64,000 nucleotides of DNA from Homoserinimonas sp044769865 (GCF_044769865.1 NZ_JBIZWA010000001.1:620001-684000); one strand, 5' to 3'; counted from the stretch's first letter, positions 25,272 to 33,653 are shown. Made by a program: numbers and translations. The notes: generated from the letters alone by a model not told the origin.

Positions 25272-25292
25272 GTGACGTCCTTTGCGATTGCG

Positions 25293-25311
25293 CCCTGCAC
25301 GGCTTGCAGGG
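25293..25311 (-). promoter_or_regulatory. Leader hairpin of HNH gene
   Basis: CCCTGCA-CGGCT-TGCAGGG is a perfect 7-bp stem with a 5-nt loop, 22-40 nt upstream of the HNH start codon. Its role is unknown; a translation-control hairpin or part of an operator is possible. Confidence 0.45.
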
Positions 25312-25364
25312 ACCTAACCGTGCGACTTCGGCACCTCGGGACTGAGCGCTCGTGTTAACGAGAA

Positions 25365-25392
25365 AAGGCACCGCCCATGAGGGCAGTGCCTT
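25365..25392 (-). terminator. Minus-strand intrinsic terminator
   Basis: On the minus strand AAGGCAC-x-GCCC pairs with GGGC-x-GTGCCTT around a 4-nt loop (11 paired bases, one mismatch) and runs straight into TTTTC. It ends a leftward transcript that has no protein gene directly in front of it: the nearest upstream gene, dtxR, stops 246 bp earlier. Confidence 0.7.
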
Positions 25393-25637
25393 GGATCGCG
25401 GCGCAGAGAAGAGGGCGCCTCGCCGACCGCTCGGGCGTATGTGCTCGTGCAGCACCAACGGCGACCGACTGCGGCCGGCCTCCTTGGCGCGCGCAGGGTG
25501 ACGCGCATCCGCGGTTCGGATGGAGTCACCCTCAGACATACGCTCTCCCGAAATCTGGTTCGAAATTGCAAGGGTTCCAGAGTAACGCGCGGATGCCGCA
25601 AAAGCGCGGCGGCGCGGGTTACGCGAACGTGAACGGA
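25393..25637 (-). other. Structured intergenic region, possible small RNA or dtxR 3' UTR
   Basis: There is no convincing gene in this stretch, but several stable hairpins precede the terminator at 25365-25392. One is 25582-25622 (GTAAC, GCGC and GCCGC arms pairing with GTTAC, GCGC and GCGGC). Another is 25496-25531 (GGGTGAC/GTCACCC outer stem and CATCCG/CGGATG inner stem around a 5-nt loop). A third is 25441-25455 (GTGCT/AGCAC). Together they suggest a structured leftward transcript. A frame of 99 codons crosses the region but runs through the terminator and is not protein-like. Confidence 0.4.
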
Positions 25638-26333
25638 CTACTTGATGCCGACGTAGACGTGCTGCGCGACCTCATTCGGCAGCTCGATGCCCTCGTCGCT
25701 GCCCTCGACCTCGACGAGCACGTAGGCACCCGCGGAGGAGAACTTGGCACGGACGCCCGGCACGACACCGGCGACCCGCAGCTGTTCGAGGAGTTCGGCT
25801 TCGTACTGCACGGGCTCGCCGAGCCGCTTGATCTCGCCGCTGACGGAACCGACCGCGCCGAGCGTGTAGTTCACGATGTTGACGACACCCGTGCCGAAGG
25901 GAGTCGTCGGGTTCTCGCCCAGTTCATCGAGGCCCGGGATCGGGTTGCCGTACGGCGAATGCGTGGGGTGGCCGAGCAGCTCGACGATGCGGCGCTCCAC
26001 CTGCTCGCTCATGACGTGCTCCCAGCGGCAGGCTTCTTCATGCACGAGGGCCCAGTCGAGGCCGATGATGTCGGAGAGGAGCCGCTCTGCGAGGCGGTGC
26101 TTGCGCATCACGGCAACGGCCTTCGCGCGGCCCGCCTGCGTGAGCTTGAGGTGGCGGTCGCCCTCGACCGTGAGAAGGCCGTCGCGCTCCATGCGGGCGA
26201 CGGTCTGGGAGACCGTCGGGCCTGAGTGTCCGAGCCGCTCGCTGATGCGGGCACGCAGCGGAATGATGGCCTCTTCTTCGAGCTCGTAGATGGTGCGCAG
26301 GTACATCTCAGTGGTGTCAATGAGATCAGCCAA
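25638..26333 (-). CDS. DtxR/IdeR-type iron-dependent repressor
   Basis: A 231-residue metalloregulator: a winged helix-turn-helix (1-73), a dimerisation and metal-binding domain (74-140), and a C-terminal SH3-like FeoA domain. Metal ligands fall at the canonical DtxR numbers: Met10, His79, Glu83, His98, Cys102, Glu105 and His106. Cys102 marks an iron sensor rather than an MntR-type manganese sensor. The start is TTG (26333) with GGAGGG five bases upstream; a rare start that may keep levels low. Likely targets in this window are the palindromes at 41775-41793 and 44721-44738 before heme-uptake genes. Confidence 0.93.
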   Translation of the reverse strand: MADLIDTTEMYLRTIYELEEEAIIPLRARISERLGHSGPTVSQTVARMERDGLLTVEGDRHLKLTQAGRAKAVAVMRKHRLAERLLSDIIGLDWALVHEEACRWEHVMSEQVERRIVELLGHPTHSPYGNPIPGLDELGENPTTPFGTGVVNIVNYTLGAVGSVSGEIKRLGEPVQYEAELLEQLRVAGVVPGVRAKFSSAGAYVLVEVEGSDEGIELPNEVAQHVYVGIK

Positions 26334-26406
26334 TGTCGCCCTCCAGATGCCGCAAGCGTGTCAGGCCAGCCTAACGTGTGGCCCACGACATCCCCGTGCC
26401 GAGCCT

Positions 26407-26418
26407 TAGAATCGTCGC
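26407..26418 (+). promoter_or_regulatory. -10 box of leaderless serC transcript
   Basis: TAGAAT (26407-26412), six bases, then the ATG of serC at 26419; no ribosome site. Confidence 0.6.
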
Positions 26419-27531
26419 ATGGCCGACGTGACGATCCCCTCTGACCTCCTGCCCGCCGACGGACGCTTCGGATGCGGCCCCTCGAAGGTGCGCCCCCAGC
26501 AGATCGAGTACCTGGCGACGGAGGGCGCATCGATCCTCGGCACCTCCCACCGGCAGGCGCCCGTCAAGAACCTCGTCGGCCGCGTGCAGGAGGGGCTCGC
26601 GCAGCTCTTCCGCATCCCGGAGGGCTACGAGGTTGTGCTGGGCAACGGCGGCTCGACCGCGTTCTGGGATGCCGCGGCATTCGGCCTCATCGAGAAGCGC
26701 AGCCAGAACCTCACCTTCGGCGAGTTCGGCGGCAAGTTCGCGAAGGCCGCCGCAGCCCCGTGGCTTGAGGCGCCCGACGTCATCAAGGCCGAGCCCGGCT
26801 CGCGCGCCGACGCGGTCGCTCGCGAGGGCATCGACCTCTACGGCTGGACCCACAACGAGACCTCGACGGGTGTCATGGCTCCCGTCACCCGCGTGCACGG
26901 CGACGAGGGCGCCCTCACCGTGATCGACGCGACGAGCGCCGCGGGCGGCGTCGACTTCGACGCCTCGCAGGCCGACGTCTACTACTTCGCACCCCAGAAG
27001 AACTTCGCCTCCGACGGTGGCCTCTGGTTCGCGCTCTTCTCCCCCGCCGCACTCGAGCGGGTCGAGCGCATCGCGGCGAGCGATCGCTACATCCCCGACT
27101 TCCTCAGCCTCAAGCAGGCGGTCGACAACTCGCGCCTCAAGCAGACCCTCAACACGCCGGCCCTCTCGACGCTCCTCATGCTCGACAGCCAGGTGCAGTG
27201 GATCAACGACAACGGCGGCCTTGCCTGGGCGGATGCCCGCACCAAGGAGTCCTCGTCAGCGCTCTACGACTGGGCGGCCAGCGTCGACTACGCGACCCCG
27301 TTCGTCGCCAACCCGGAGCACCGCTCGCAGGTCGTCGCCACGATCGACTTCAATGACGACATCGACGCCGCCGTCATCGCGAAGGCGCTTCGGGCCAACG
27401 GCATCGTCGACACGGAGCCCTACCGCAAGCTGGGACGCAACCAGCTGCGCGTCGCCACCTTCACGGCGATCGAGCCCGACGACATCCGTCAGCTCATCAA
27501 GAGCATCGAATACGTCGTCGGCGCACTCTAG
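26419..27531 (+). CDS. serC: Phosphoserine aminotransferase
   Basis: A 370-residue PLP enzyme of the class-V fold that converts 3-phosphohydroxypyruvate plus glutamate to phosphoserine in serine synthesis. It follows the mycobacterial-type SerC: DGRFGCGPSKVRPQQIEYL near the start, GTSHRQAPVKNLV, GNGGSTAFWD, the HNETSTGV segment, and the PLP lysine in YYFAPQKNFASDGG. The length is normal. TAGAAT sits six bases before the ATG, so the message is probably leaderless. A DUF2530 gene starts 4 bp after the stop and is likely co-transcribed. Confidence 0.95.
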   Translation: MADVTIPSDLLPADGRFGCGPSKVRPQQIEYLATEGASILGTSHRQAPVKNLVGRVQEGLAQLFRIPEGYEVVLGNGGSTAFWDAAAFGLIEKRSQNLTFGEFGGKFAKAAAAPWLEAPDVIKAEPGSRADAVAREGIDLYGWTHNETSTGVMAPVTRVHGDEGALTVIDATSAAGGVDFDASQADVYYFAPQKNFASDGGLWFALFSPAALERVERIAASDRYIPDFLSLKQAVDNSRLKQTLNTPALSTLLMLDSQVQWINDNGGLAWADARTKESSSALYDWAASVDYATPFVANPEHRSQVVATIDFNDDIDAAVIAKALRANGIVDTEPYRKLGRNQLRVATFTAIEPDDIRQLIKSIEYVVGAL

Positions 27532-27535
27532 ACCC

Positions 27536-27772
27536 ATGCGCCTCTGGCTGAAGCCATCCGAGCGCCGGCCCAATCCTGAGCCGGTGGAGACCGACGACCG
27601 CAAACCGTTGGTCGTCGGCCTCATCGCCTGGGTGCTCGGCCTCATTGCGGTCGTCGCGGCGCCAGCGCTGTTTGGCGTGGAGTTGCCGAGCATGTGGCTC
27701 TGGTCGTGCATCGCCGGCATCGTGCTCGGCAGCCTGGGGCTCGCCTACGCGCAGCGGCGCGGGCCCCGCTAA
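27536..27772 (+). CDS. DUF2530 small membrane protein
   Basis: A 78-residue protein with the DUF2530 head (MRLWLKPSERRPNPEPVETDDRK cannot be assigned a function) and two membrane segments (about 25-44 and 52-70), ending in a basic tail. It begins 4 bp after serC. The family is confined to actinobacteria and its role is unknown. Its stop lies only 3 bp from the stop of the convergent DUF3027 gene. Confidence 0.8.
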   Translation: MRLWLKPSERRPNPEPVETDDRKPLVVGLIAWVLGLIAVVAAPALFGVELPSMWLWSCIAGIVLGSLGLAYAQRRGPR

Positions 27773-27775
27773 GGA

Positions 27776-28402
27776 CTACTCGTCGTCGTCGGAGTCGTCC
27801 GAGTCGTCGTCTTCGTCATCATCGGAGTCTTCGTCGTCGTCTGACTCGTCGTCATCGTCATCCGAGTCGTCGTCGTCATCGTCATCGTCATCGTCGTCGT
27901 CGTCCGAGTCATCGTCGTCGGACGTGTCGTCGGCGATCTCATCGATATCAACGCCGTCGAGGTCGCCACCGTGGAGGAGCGCCTCGTCGTCGTCATCCGG
28001 GTCGTCGTCGTAGTAGTCGTCGGTGTCGTCGTCGTCCGACTCCGAGTCGGCCGATTCCGCATCCGCGGCGGCAGCCTTCTCCGCCTCCTGGGCGGCCTGG
28101 TACTCGGCGAGCCGGTCGGCCCAGGGCACCCAGTCGGGCGACAGGAGCGCGGCATCACCCGGCGTGAGTTCGGTCTCGAGCACGGTCGGCTCGGCCCCGT
28201 CCACGTGCGCGATGCTCACGGTCCAGCGCCACCCCGGGTAGCCAGCCTTCTTCGAGTCGAAGTACACCGTCACGGTGCCCTGGCCCTCGTCGATCGAGCC
28301 AGCAGGTTCGCCGATTGTCGACTCTGGCGTGATCTCGAGGAGTGCCGAGCGGGCGAGGTCGAAGTCCGCGGGACCCGCAGGATTGCCGGTCGACTCAGGC
28401 AT
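27776..28402 (-). CDS. DUF3027 protein with long Asp/Ser tail
   Basis: A 208-residue protein. The first ~105 residues are the DUF3027 domain (DFDLARSALLEIT, YFDSKKAGYPGWRWTVSIA, LSPDWVPWADRL). The remaining ~95 are an extreme acidic tail made almost only of Asp with Ser and Glu. The family is actinobacterial and of unknown function. The ATG at 28402 lies 8 bp inside the end of the cold-shock gene, so the two are coupled. The tail is encoded by repeating GAC/GAT/TCG codons and is prone to replication slippage. Confidence 0.85.
   Translation of the reverse strand: MPESTGNPAGPADFDLARSALLEITPESTIGEPAGSIDEGQGTVTVYFDSKKAGYPGWRWTVSIAHVDGAEPTVLETELTPGDAALLSPDWVPWADRLAEYQAAQEAEKAAAADAESADSESDDDDTDDYYDDDPDDDDEALLHGGDLDGVDIDEIADDTSDDDDSDDDDDDDDDDDDDSDDDDDESDDDEDSDDDEDDDSDDSDDDE
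27779..28050. repeat. Trinucleotide low-complexity tract coding for Asp/Ser tail
   Basis: On the plus strand the tract is mostly runs of GTC, ATC and TCC triplets (GTCGTCATCGTC and similar), densest at 27781-27925. It is not tandemly exact. It encodes the acidic tail of the DUF3027 protein and makes long spurious frames on the other strand. Confidence 0.8.
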
Positions 28403-28775
28403 CCAGCTCGTCCGCGACCTTGCGCAGCATGGCCGCGATCTTGGCTCCGTGAGACTTGTCGGGGTAGCGACCGCGCTTGAGGTTCGCGCCGATGCCATCG
28501 AGCAGCTTCACCAGGTCTTCAACGATGATCGCCATGTCATCGGCGGGCTTGCGCGTCATGCGGGTCAGGCTCACGGGCGACTCAAGCACGCGCACCGACA
28601 GCGCCTGCGCGCCGCGCTTGCCGTCGGCGATGCCAAACTCGAGCCGGGTGCCGGCGCGCACGGTGGTGCCGGCAGGGAGTGCCGACGCGTGCAGGAAGAC
28701 CTCCTGGCCGTCGTCTGAGCTGATGAAGCCGAAGCCCTTGTCGTCATCGTAAAACTTCACCTTGCCGGTTGGCAT
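28395..28775 (-). CDS. Cold-shock domain protein with C-terminal extension
   Basis: A 126-residue protein. Residues 1-65 are a cold-shock OB fold with the RNP1-like KGFGFI and RNP2-like VFLHAS motifs. The following ~60 residues are a helical extension (ADDMAIIVEDLVKLLDGIG, KSHGAKIAAMLRKVADELDA) not present in CspA. It binds single-stranded nucleic acid; the extension is typical of an actinobacterial subfamily and its use is unknown. It overlaps the DUF3027 gene by 8 bp. Confidence 0.9.
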   Translation of the reverse strand: MPTGKVKFYDDDKGFGFISSDDGQEVFLHASALPAGTTVRAGTRLEFGIADGKRGAQALSVRVLESPVSLTRMTRKPADDMAIIVEDLVKLLDGIGANLKRGRYPDKSHGAKIAAMLRKVADELDA

Positions 28776-28862
28776 GGCCCTACCTCTCGATCGTGTTGCC
28801 AGGCGCGGAGAGACGCCTGCGACATAAGACTATCCGGCTTCCCCTGCCCTTATCCTTGTGCT

Positions 28863-29126
28863 GTGAGCAATCCAGTAGCGGAACCCGCAAGCCGCATCCA
28901 GCGCATCCTCGCCTTCATGGTGGCGGGGCTCGTGATCATCTCCCTCGTCTGCTTCGCCGTCGCGATGATCGGCTACGCCACGGGCGCCGTATCGGGTGAG
29001 GTCGACGGCTTCTGGCAGACGGTCGTGATGCTTCCGTACTTCGCCCTCCCGGCGGCATTCGTGCTCACAATCGTGCTCCTCGTGCTCACAGCGGTGCGCC
29101 GCTCACGCGCGAACCGCGCTGACTGA
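28863..29126 (+). CDS. Small two-helix membrane protein
   Basis: An 87-residue protein with two membrane segments (about 17-40 and 56-78) and a basic C-terminus. It is not recognised. The start is GTG at 28863, with TATCCT exactly six bases upstream and no ribosome site, so a leaderless message is likely. It is transcribed divergently from the cold-shock gene and in the same direction as the helicase pair. Confidence 0.75.
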   Translation: MSNPVAEPASRIQRILAFMVAGLVIISLVCFAVAMIGYATGAVSGEVDGFWQTVVMLPYFALPAAFVLTIVLLVLTAVRRSRANRAD

Positions 29127-29180
29127 GCCACTCCACCACCGAAGGTTCCCGCAGCGAGGCGAGGACGGAACGCAGGCAAT

Positions 29181-31091
29181 ATGGGCAACACACTGACGCT
29201 GGCCAGACACCTGCGCAGCATGCCCGAACAAGACCTCGTCGACGCCCTCGCCGCGCGCGACCTCGGGCTGTCCTTGACGGCGATCGCGGGCATCCGTGAC
29301 TACTTCGACCTTGCCGACGTGCTGCTCGAGCATGGCGCCGTGCAGACGGCACTCACGCGGCTCGATCGCCACACGCTGACGGCGCTCGCCGTGCTCGCGC
29401 GCGAGAAGCGTCCCCTCACCCCGCAGCAGGCCGCCGAGGCACTCGCGCCCCACTCGACACGTCCAGTGCACGACAGTGCCATTGGCGAGCGTCTGGGGGC
29501 AGCGGCAGCCCTCCTGCTGGTGCATCCGCAGGGTGAGACCTTCGCCTGCTATGACGCTGTCTGTGACCAGCTTCGCGGATGGCCCACCTTCGGCCTCCCA
29601 AGCCTGGAAGAGCTGGCCGGCACCGACGCCGGTGGCGCCCTTGAGCGGGTGCCCGACGTCGACCGCCGCTTCATCGACAAGCTCGCCGCCGAGCGTGCCT
29701 TCGCTGCGACGGGGGCCGTCACCGAGCTGTTGCTCGAACTCGAGCGGCAGCCTGCGCGCGAACTCGCGAAGGGCGGGATCGCGCTCCCGGACGCCAAGCG
29801 CCTCGCCGCCGCCATGAGGGTCGACCTCGAGACGGTCACCGACTACCTTGCGCTTGCCGAACGTGGCGCATTCGTGCGCCGCGACTCGACTGGCTGGATG
29901 ACGACCGAGACGGGCAACGACTGGCTGGGCCACCCGACGAGCATGCGGTGGCGCCTGCTGACCAACGTCTGGTTTGCCCGCCTCCCCGGCGACATCCGCG
30001 CCCTCCTCGCGGAGCGTGCACACTCCATCTGGGGCGACGGGCTGCGCTCGTACATCGACTGGCTGTACCCGGCCGGCGGGGAATGGATGGATGAGCGCGT
30101 CACCTCCTACACGCGCGGCGCCGAGCTGCTCGGCATCACGGCGGCGCAGGCGCCGAGCGGCCCCGGAGCGCTGCTCCTCGCGGGACGACCCGAGGAGGCC
30201 GAGGAGCTCCTCCGGCCGCTCCTGCCACGCGAGGTGTCGACCGTGTATCTGCAGCACGACCTCTCCGTCGTGGCTCCCGGCCCGCTCGAGCCGGCCATCG
30301 ACGAGCGGATGCGCGTGGTCGCCGACGTGGAGAACCGGGGCCTCGCCACGACCTTCCGCATCTCCGCGGCCACCGTGAACCGAGCGCTCACGGCGGGCGA
30401 GACGGCGGAGAGCCTGCGCGAGTTCCTGGGCGAGATCTCGAGCACGGGCATCCCTCAGCCGCTCGACTACCTGATCACGGAGGGCGCCGCACGCTACGGC
30501 CTGCTGCGCGTCGGCACCCTCGACGGCGAGGCGCTCGACCCCGACGACCGCAGCTACGGCGCGCGCAGTTACGTGCGCTCTGATGATGCGCACCTCCTGC
30601 AGACCGTCGCGGTCGACCAGTCACTCGCGTCGATCGCACTCATGCGCGTCGGCGAGCACCGCCTCGTCAGCCGCTTCGACCGCGACATCGTCTTCTGGTC
30701 GCTCAGCGACGCCCGCTACCCCGTCGCCGCCGAGGACGAGCACGGCGCGGTCCTGGCGCTGCGCCGCCACCGCATCGCCCGCGAACAGCGCCACCATCTC
30801 TCCGACCCGCTTGTCGAGATGGTGACTCGCCTTGCATCCGACGCCGCGGAGGAGCGCGCGGCCGATGGTGACGACACGAGCCAGGCCTGGCTGGCGCGGC
30901 AGGTGGAGTCGGCGGCGCGCGCCAAGGAGACCCTCGTCGTCAGCGTGCGGATGCCGGGCGGTGACGTCGTCGACTACGAACTCGAACCCACGAGCGTGTC
31001 GGGAGGGCGGATGCGCGCCCGCGACAAGAAGAGCGACATCGAACGCACCCTGCCACTGTCGAGCGTGACGGCTGTGCGCACGGCCGACTGA
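29181..31091 (+). CDS. Helicase-associated protein next to XPB
   Basis: A 636-residue protein of the family annotated as helicase C-terminal or helicase-associated domain protein, nearly always found before an XPB-type helicase in actinobacteria. It has a helical N-terminal region (HLRSMPEQDLVDALAARDLGL) and a C-terminal helicase-associated segment (TVYLQHDLSVVAPGPLEP, YGARSYVRSDD). It lacks Walker motifs and so is not a helicase itself. It is probably a partner of the helicase encoded 44 bp downstream; a role in DNA repair is inferred only from that pairing. Confidence 0.82.
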   Translation: MGNTLTLARHLRSMPEQDLVDALAARDLGLSLTAIAGIRDYFDLADVLLEHGAVQTALTRLDRHTLTALAVLAREKRPLTPQQAAEALAPHSTRPVHDSAIGERLGAAAALLLVHPQGETFACYDAVCDQLRGWPTFGLPSLEELAGTDAGGALERVPDVDRRFIDKLAAERAFAATGAVTELLLELERQPARELAKGGIALPDAKRLAAAMRVDLETVTDYLALAERGAFVRRDSTGWMTTETGNDWLGHPTSMRWRLLTNVWFARLPGDIRALLAERAHSIWGDGLRSYIDWLYPAGGEWMDERVTSYTRGAELLGITAAQAPSGPGALLLAGRPEEAEELLRPLLPREVSTVYLQHDLSVVAPGPLEPAIDERMRVVADVENRGLATTFRISAATVNRALTAGETAESLREFLGEISSTGIPQPLDYLITEGAARYGLLRVGTLDGEALDPDDRSYGARSYVRSDDAHLLQTVAVDQSLASIALMRVGEHRLVSRFDRDIVFWSLSDARYPVAAEDEHGAVLALRRHRIAREQRHHLSDPLVEMVTRLASDAAEERAADGDDTSQAWLARQVESAARAKETLVVSVRMPGGDVVDYELEPTSVSGGRMRARDKKSDIERTLPLSSVTAVRTAD

Positions 31092-31135
31092 GCATCCGCC
31101 GCCGCCCCAGCCTCGCGCGCGTAGACTGGAACGTT

Positions 31136-32785
31136 ATGACTGACGGCCCCCTCATCGTGCAGAGCGACCGCACCGTGCTGCTGGAGGTGGCGCATCCGCT
31201 CGCTGCCGACGCACGCCACGACCTCTCGATCTTCGCGGAACTCGAGCGCGCACCCGAGCACGTGCACACCTACCGCATCACGCGCCTCGGCCTCTGGAAC
31301 GCGCGGGCGGCAGGCCACACGGCCGACGACATGCTCGCGACGCTTGAGCAGTACAGCAAGTTCCCGACGCCGCAGAGCGTCGCCGTCGACATCCGCGAGA
31401 CGGTCGAGCGCTACGGGCGGCTGCGAATCGAACGCGACGAGGAGGGCACGCTGCTGCTCACCGCGACCGACACGGCCGTGCTCGCCGAGATCGGGCGCGC
31501 CAAGAAGGTCGCCGAGCTGCTCTTCGAGCGGCGGGACGACACGACGGTCGTCATCCAGCAGTGGGCGCGCGGCCAGATCAAGCAGGAGCTGCTCAAGCTC
31601 GGCTGGCCCGCAGAAGATCTGGCTGGATACACGCCCGGCACTCCGCACGACATCGATCTGGCCGAAACCGGCTGGAGTCTTCGCCCGTACCAGCAGGATG
31701 CCGTGCGCAACTTCTCCGACTACGGGTCGGGCGTCGTCGTGCTGCCCTGTGGCGCGGGCAAGACGCTCGTGGGCGCGGGGGCGATGGCATCCGTCAAGGC
31801 GAACACGCTCATCCTCGTGACCAACACGGTTTCGGCCCGCCAGTGGCGTGCCGAGCTCCTCAAGCGCACCTCTCTCACAGAGGACGAGATCGGCGAGTAC
31901 TCGGGCCAGAGCAAGGAGGTCAAGCCGGTCACGATCGCGACCTACCAGATCCTCACCGCGAAGCGGAAGGGGCAGTACGCCCATCTCGAACTGCTCGACG
32001 CGCTCGACTGGGGCCTCGTCATTTACGACGAGGTGCACCTGCTGCCCGCGCCCGTTTTCAAGCTCACGGCCGAGCTACAGGCGCGCCGTCGCCTCGGCCT
32101 CACGGCGACGCTCGTGCGGGAGGACGGCCGCGAGGGCGACGTCTTCAGCCTCATCGGGCCCAAGCGCTTCGACGCACCCTGGAAGGAGATCGAGGCGCAG
32201 GGCTACATTTCGCCGGCATCCTGCTACGAGGTGCGCATCGACCTGCCACAGGATGCGCGGCTGCAGTACGCGGCATCCGCCGACGATGAGCGCTACCGCC
32301 TTGCCTCGACCGCGCCAGCGAAGCTCGACGTCGTGAAGCAGCTCGTCGCACGGCATGACGGGGAACGCATCCTCGTGATCGGGCAGTACCTCGACCAGAT
32401 CGAGGAACTCGCGGACGCCCTCGACGCGCCCCAGCTGACCGGGTCAACACCCGTGGCCGAGCGGGAGCGGCTGTTCCAGGACTTCCGTGACGGCACGCTC
32501 ACGGTGCTCGTCGTGTCGAAGGTCGCGAACTTCTCGGTCGACCTGCCCGAGGCGACCGTCGCCATCCAGGTCTCCGGGTCGTTCGGCTCACGCCAGGAGG
32601 AGGCGCAGCGCCTCGGCCGCCTGCTGCGCCCCAAGGAGTCGGGCCTGCCCGCGAACTTCTACACGCTCGTCGCGCGCGACACCGTCGACCAGGACTACGC
32701 GCAGAACCGCCAGCGCTTCCTCGCCGAGCAGGGCTACAGCTACGAGATCCTCGACGCGCACAGCCTCGAGATCGCCGCCGCCTGA
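31136..32785 (+). CDS. XPB/Ssl2-type DNA repair helicase
   Basis: A 549-residue SF2 helicase. In order: an N-terminal damage-recognition-like domain, the Q-like LRPYQQDAVRNF, Walker A LPCGAGKTLVG, DEVH-type motif II (YDEVHLLP), motif III LTATLVREDGRE, and motif VI QRLGRLLRPK. Bacterial XPB proteins unwind DNA 3'-5' in vitro; their in vivo role is not settled. TAGACT lies eight bases before the ATG. The palindromic repeat at 32790-32901 follows the stop. Confidence 0.92.
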   Translation: MTDGPLIVQSDRTVLLEVAHPLAADARHDLSIFAELERAPEHVHTYRITRLGLWNARAAGHTADDMLATLEQYSKFPTPQSVAVDIRETVERYGRLRIERDEEGTLLLTATDTAVLAEIGRAKKVAELLFERRDDTTVVIQQWARGQIKQELLKLGWPAEDLAGYTPGTPHDIDLAETGWSLRPYQQDAVRNFSDYGSGVVVLPCGAGKTLVGAGAMASVKANTLILVTNTVSARQWRAELLKRTSLTEDEIGEYSGQSKEVKPVTIATYQILTAKRKGQYAHLELLDALDWGLVIYDEVHLLPAPVFKLTAELQARRRLGLTATLVREDGREGDVFSLIGPKRFDAPWKEIEAQGYISPASCYEVRIDLPQDARLQYAASADDERYRLASTAPAKLDVVKQLVARHDGERILVIGQYLDQIEELADALDAPQLTGSTPVAERERLFQDFRDGTLTVLVVSKVANFSVDLPEATVAIQVSGSFGSRQEEAQRLGRLLRPKESGLPANFYTLVARDTVDQDYAQNRQRFLAEQGYSYEILDAHSLEIAAA

Positions 32786-32789
32786 CCCT

Positions 32790-32901
32790 CCCAACTCAGG
32801 AGGAAGCTCTCCTAATTCAGGAGCTGCCCTTTCCCAATTCAGGAGTTTGCTTTCCTAGTTCAGGAGCTCCTGAATTGTGAAAGCAAACTCCTGAGTTGGG
32901 A
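32790..32901. repeat. Tandem CCCAATTCAGGAG repeat ending in 70-nt palindrome
   Basis: Four copies of a 13-bp core, CCCAACTCAGGAG and variants, start at 32790, 32811, 32833 and 32854 (period 21-22 bp). From 32832 to 32901 the sequence folds on itself: a 34-nt arm (32833-32866) and its complement (32867-32900) differ at four positions and there is no loop. It sits between the convergent XPB and RibD-C genes. The same core forms the hairpin at 11853-11881 between another convergent pair. This is a dispersed palindromic repeat, probably working as a bidirectional terminator. Confidence 0.85.
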
Positions 32902-32909
32902 TAGGGCGG

Positions 32910-33653
32910 TCACGCGCGGGTGTAGCGCAGCAGGACCGTGCCGTCGTCGGCCGCGAGGGCATGGGCGAGCCGCAGCGGGAGCCCCGCGGCATCCGGCCCC
33001 CGGGCGATGCGCTCTGCGGGTCCCCCTTCAAGGAGCGGGCTGATCGTGAGGCACAGTTCGTCGATCGCGCCGTCGGCCGCGAGAGCCCCCAGCAGATGCG
33101 GCCCGCCCTCACAGTGCTGCTGCGTGAGGCCGCGATCGGCGAGGTGCTGCTTGAGCTGCCGGGTGTCGACGGATGCCACGCCACAGTCGACCACGTCGGC
33201 GACCGCTGCGAGCGCGGCCCTGCCTTCCGCGGGCGCGTTCTCACACGTGATGATGATGGGCCGGTGCACGGCCTCGGTGAAGAGCGCGCTGGCCGGATCG
33301 AGGTCGAGGCTGCCCGACACGATCGCGAACTGCGGATGCTCGGCGAGCCCTTCCTCGACGCGCCACGCCCGCCCCTCTGAGCTGATCAGCGGCCCCGCAT
33401 AGCCCTCGGCGCGCACGGTGCCCGCCGCGACCACGATGACATCGCTGAGCCAGCGCAGCACCTCGAACACGCGGCGGTCGGCCGCGGTGCCGAGCCCGCC
33501 GGAGCGACCGCGCCGCGTGCCCGCCCCGTCGGCACTCGACACCATGTTGACCCGCAGCCACGGTGCCGAGCGATCGCGCACGGCATAGACCGCGGCGAGA
33601 CCGTCGTCATCGAGCGAGGTGTAGGGCTGCAGCATCCGGATGGCGTCACTCAT
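32910..33653 (-). CDS. RibD C-terminal-domain reductase (pyrimidine reductase family)
   Basis: A 247-residue stand-alone RibD_C/dihydrofolate-reductase-fold protein. Seen: LRVNMVSSADGAGTRRGRSGGLG near the start (the conserved N-MV-S-DG substrate strand), ADRRVFEVLRWLSDVIVVAAGTVRAEGY, and CEGGPHLLGALAADGAIDELCLTISP. There is no deaminase domain. It could reduce the 5-amino-6-ribosylamino-pyrimidine of riboflavin synthesis or a related pterin. The start lies 8 bp inside the end of the FolP-like gene, which suggests a pterin/flavin operon. Confidence 0.85.
   Translation of the reverse strand: MSDAIRMLQPYTSLDDDGLAAVYAVRDRSAPWLRVNMVSSADGAGTRRGRSGGLGTAADRRVFEVLRWLSDVIVVAAGTVRAEGYAGPLISSEGRAWRVEEGLAEHPQFAIVSGSLDLDPASALFTEAVHRPIIITCENAPAEGRAALAAVADVVDCGVASVDTRQLKQHLADRGLTQQHCEGGPHLLGALAADGAIDELCLTISPLLEGGPAERIARGPDAAGLPLRLAHALAADDGTVLLRYTRA

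Noticed and set aside
25240..25539. 99-codon frame on the minus strand upstream of the HNH gene
   Set aside because: It has a usable ribosome site, but it runs through an intrinsic terminator and into the HNH leader, and its composition is not protein-like. The region is better read as structured RNA.
27645..28013. Ser-rich frame on the plus strand opposite the acidic tail
   Set aside because: Its Ser/Glu repeats are only the complement of the GAC/GAT/TCG tract of the DUF3027 gene.
29103..30593. 496-codon open frame on the minus strand
   Set aside because: Antisense to the helicase-associated gene; no motif and unlikely composition.
32790..32866. Regularly spaced repeats considered as a CRISPR array
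   Set aside because: The core is 13 bp and the intervening 8-9 bp are too short for spacers; no cas gene is nearby and the last unit is part of a palindrome.
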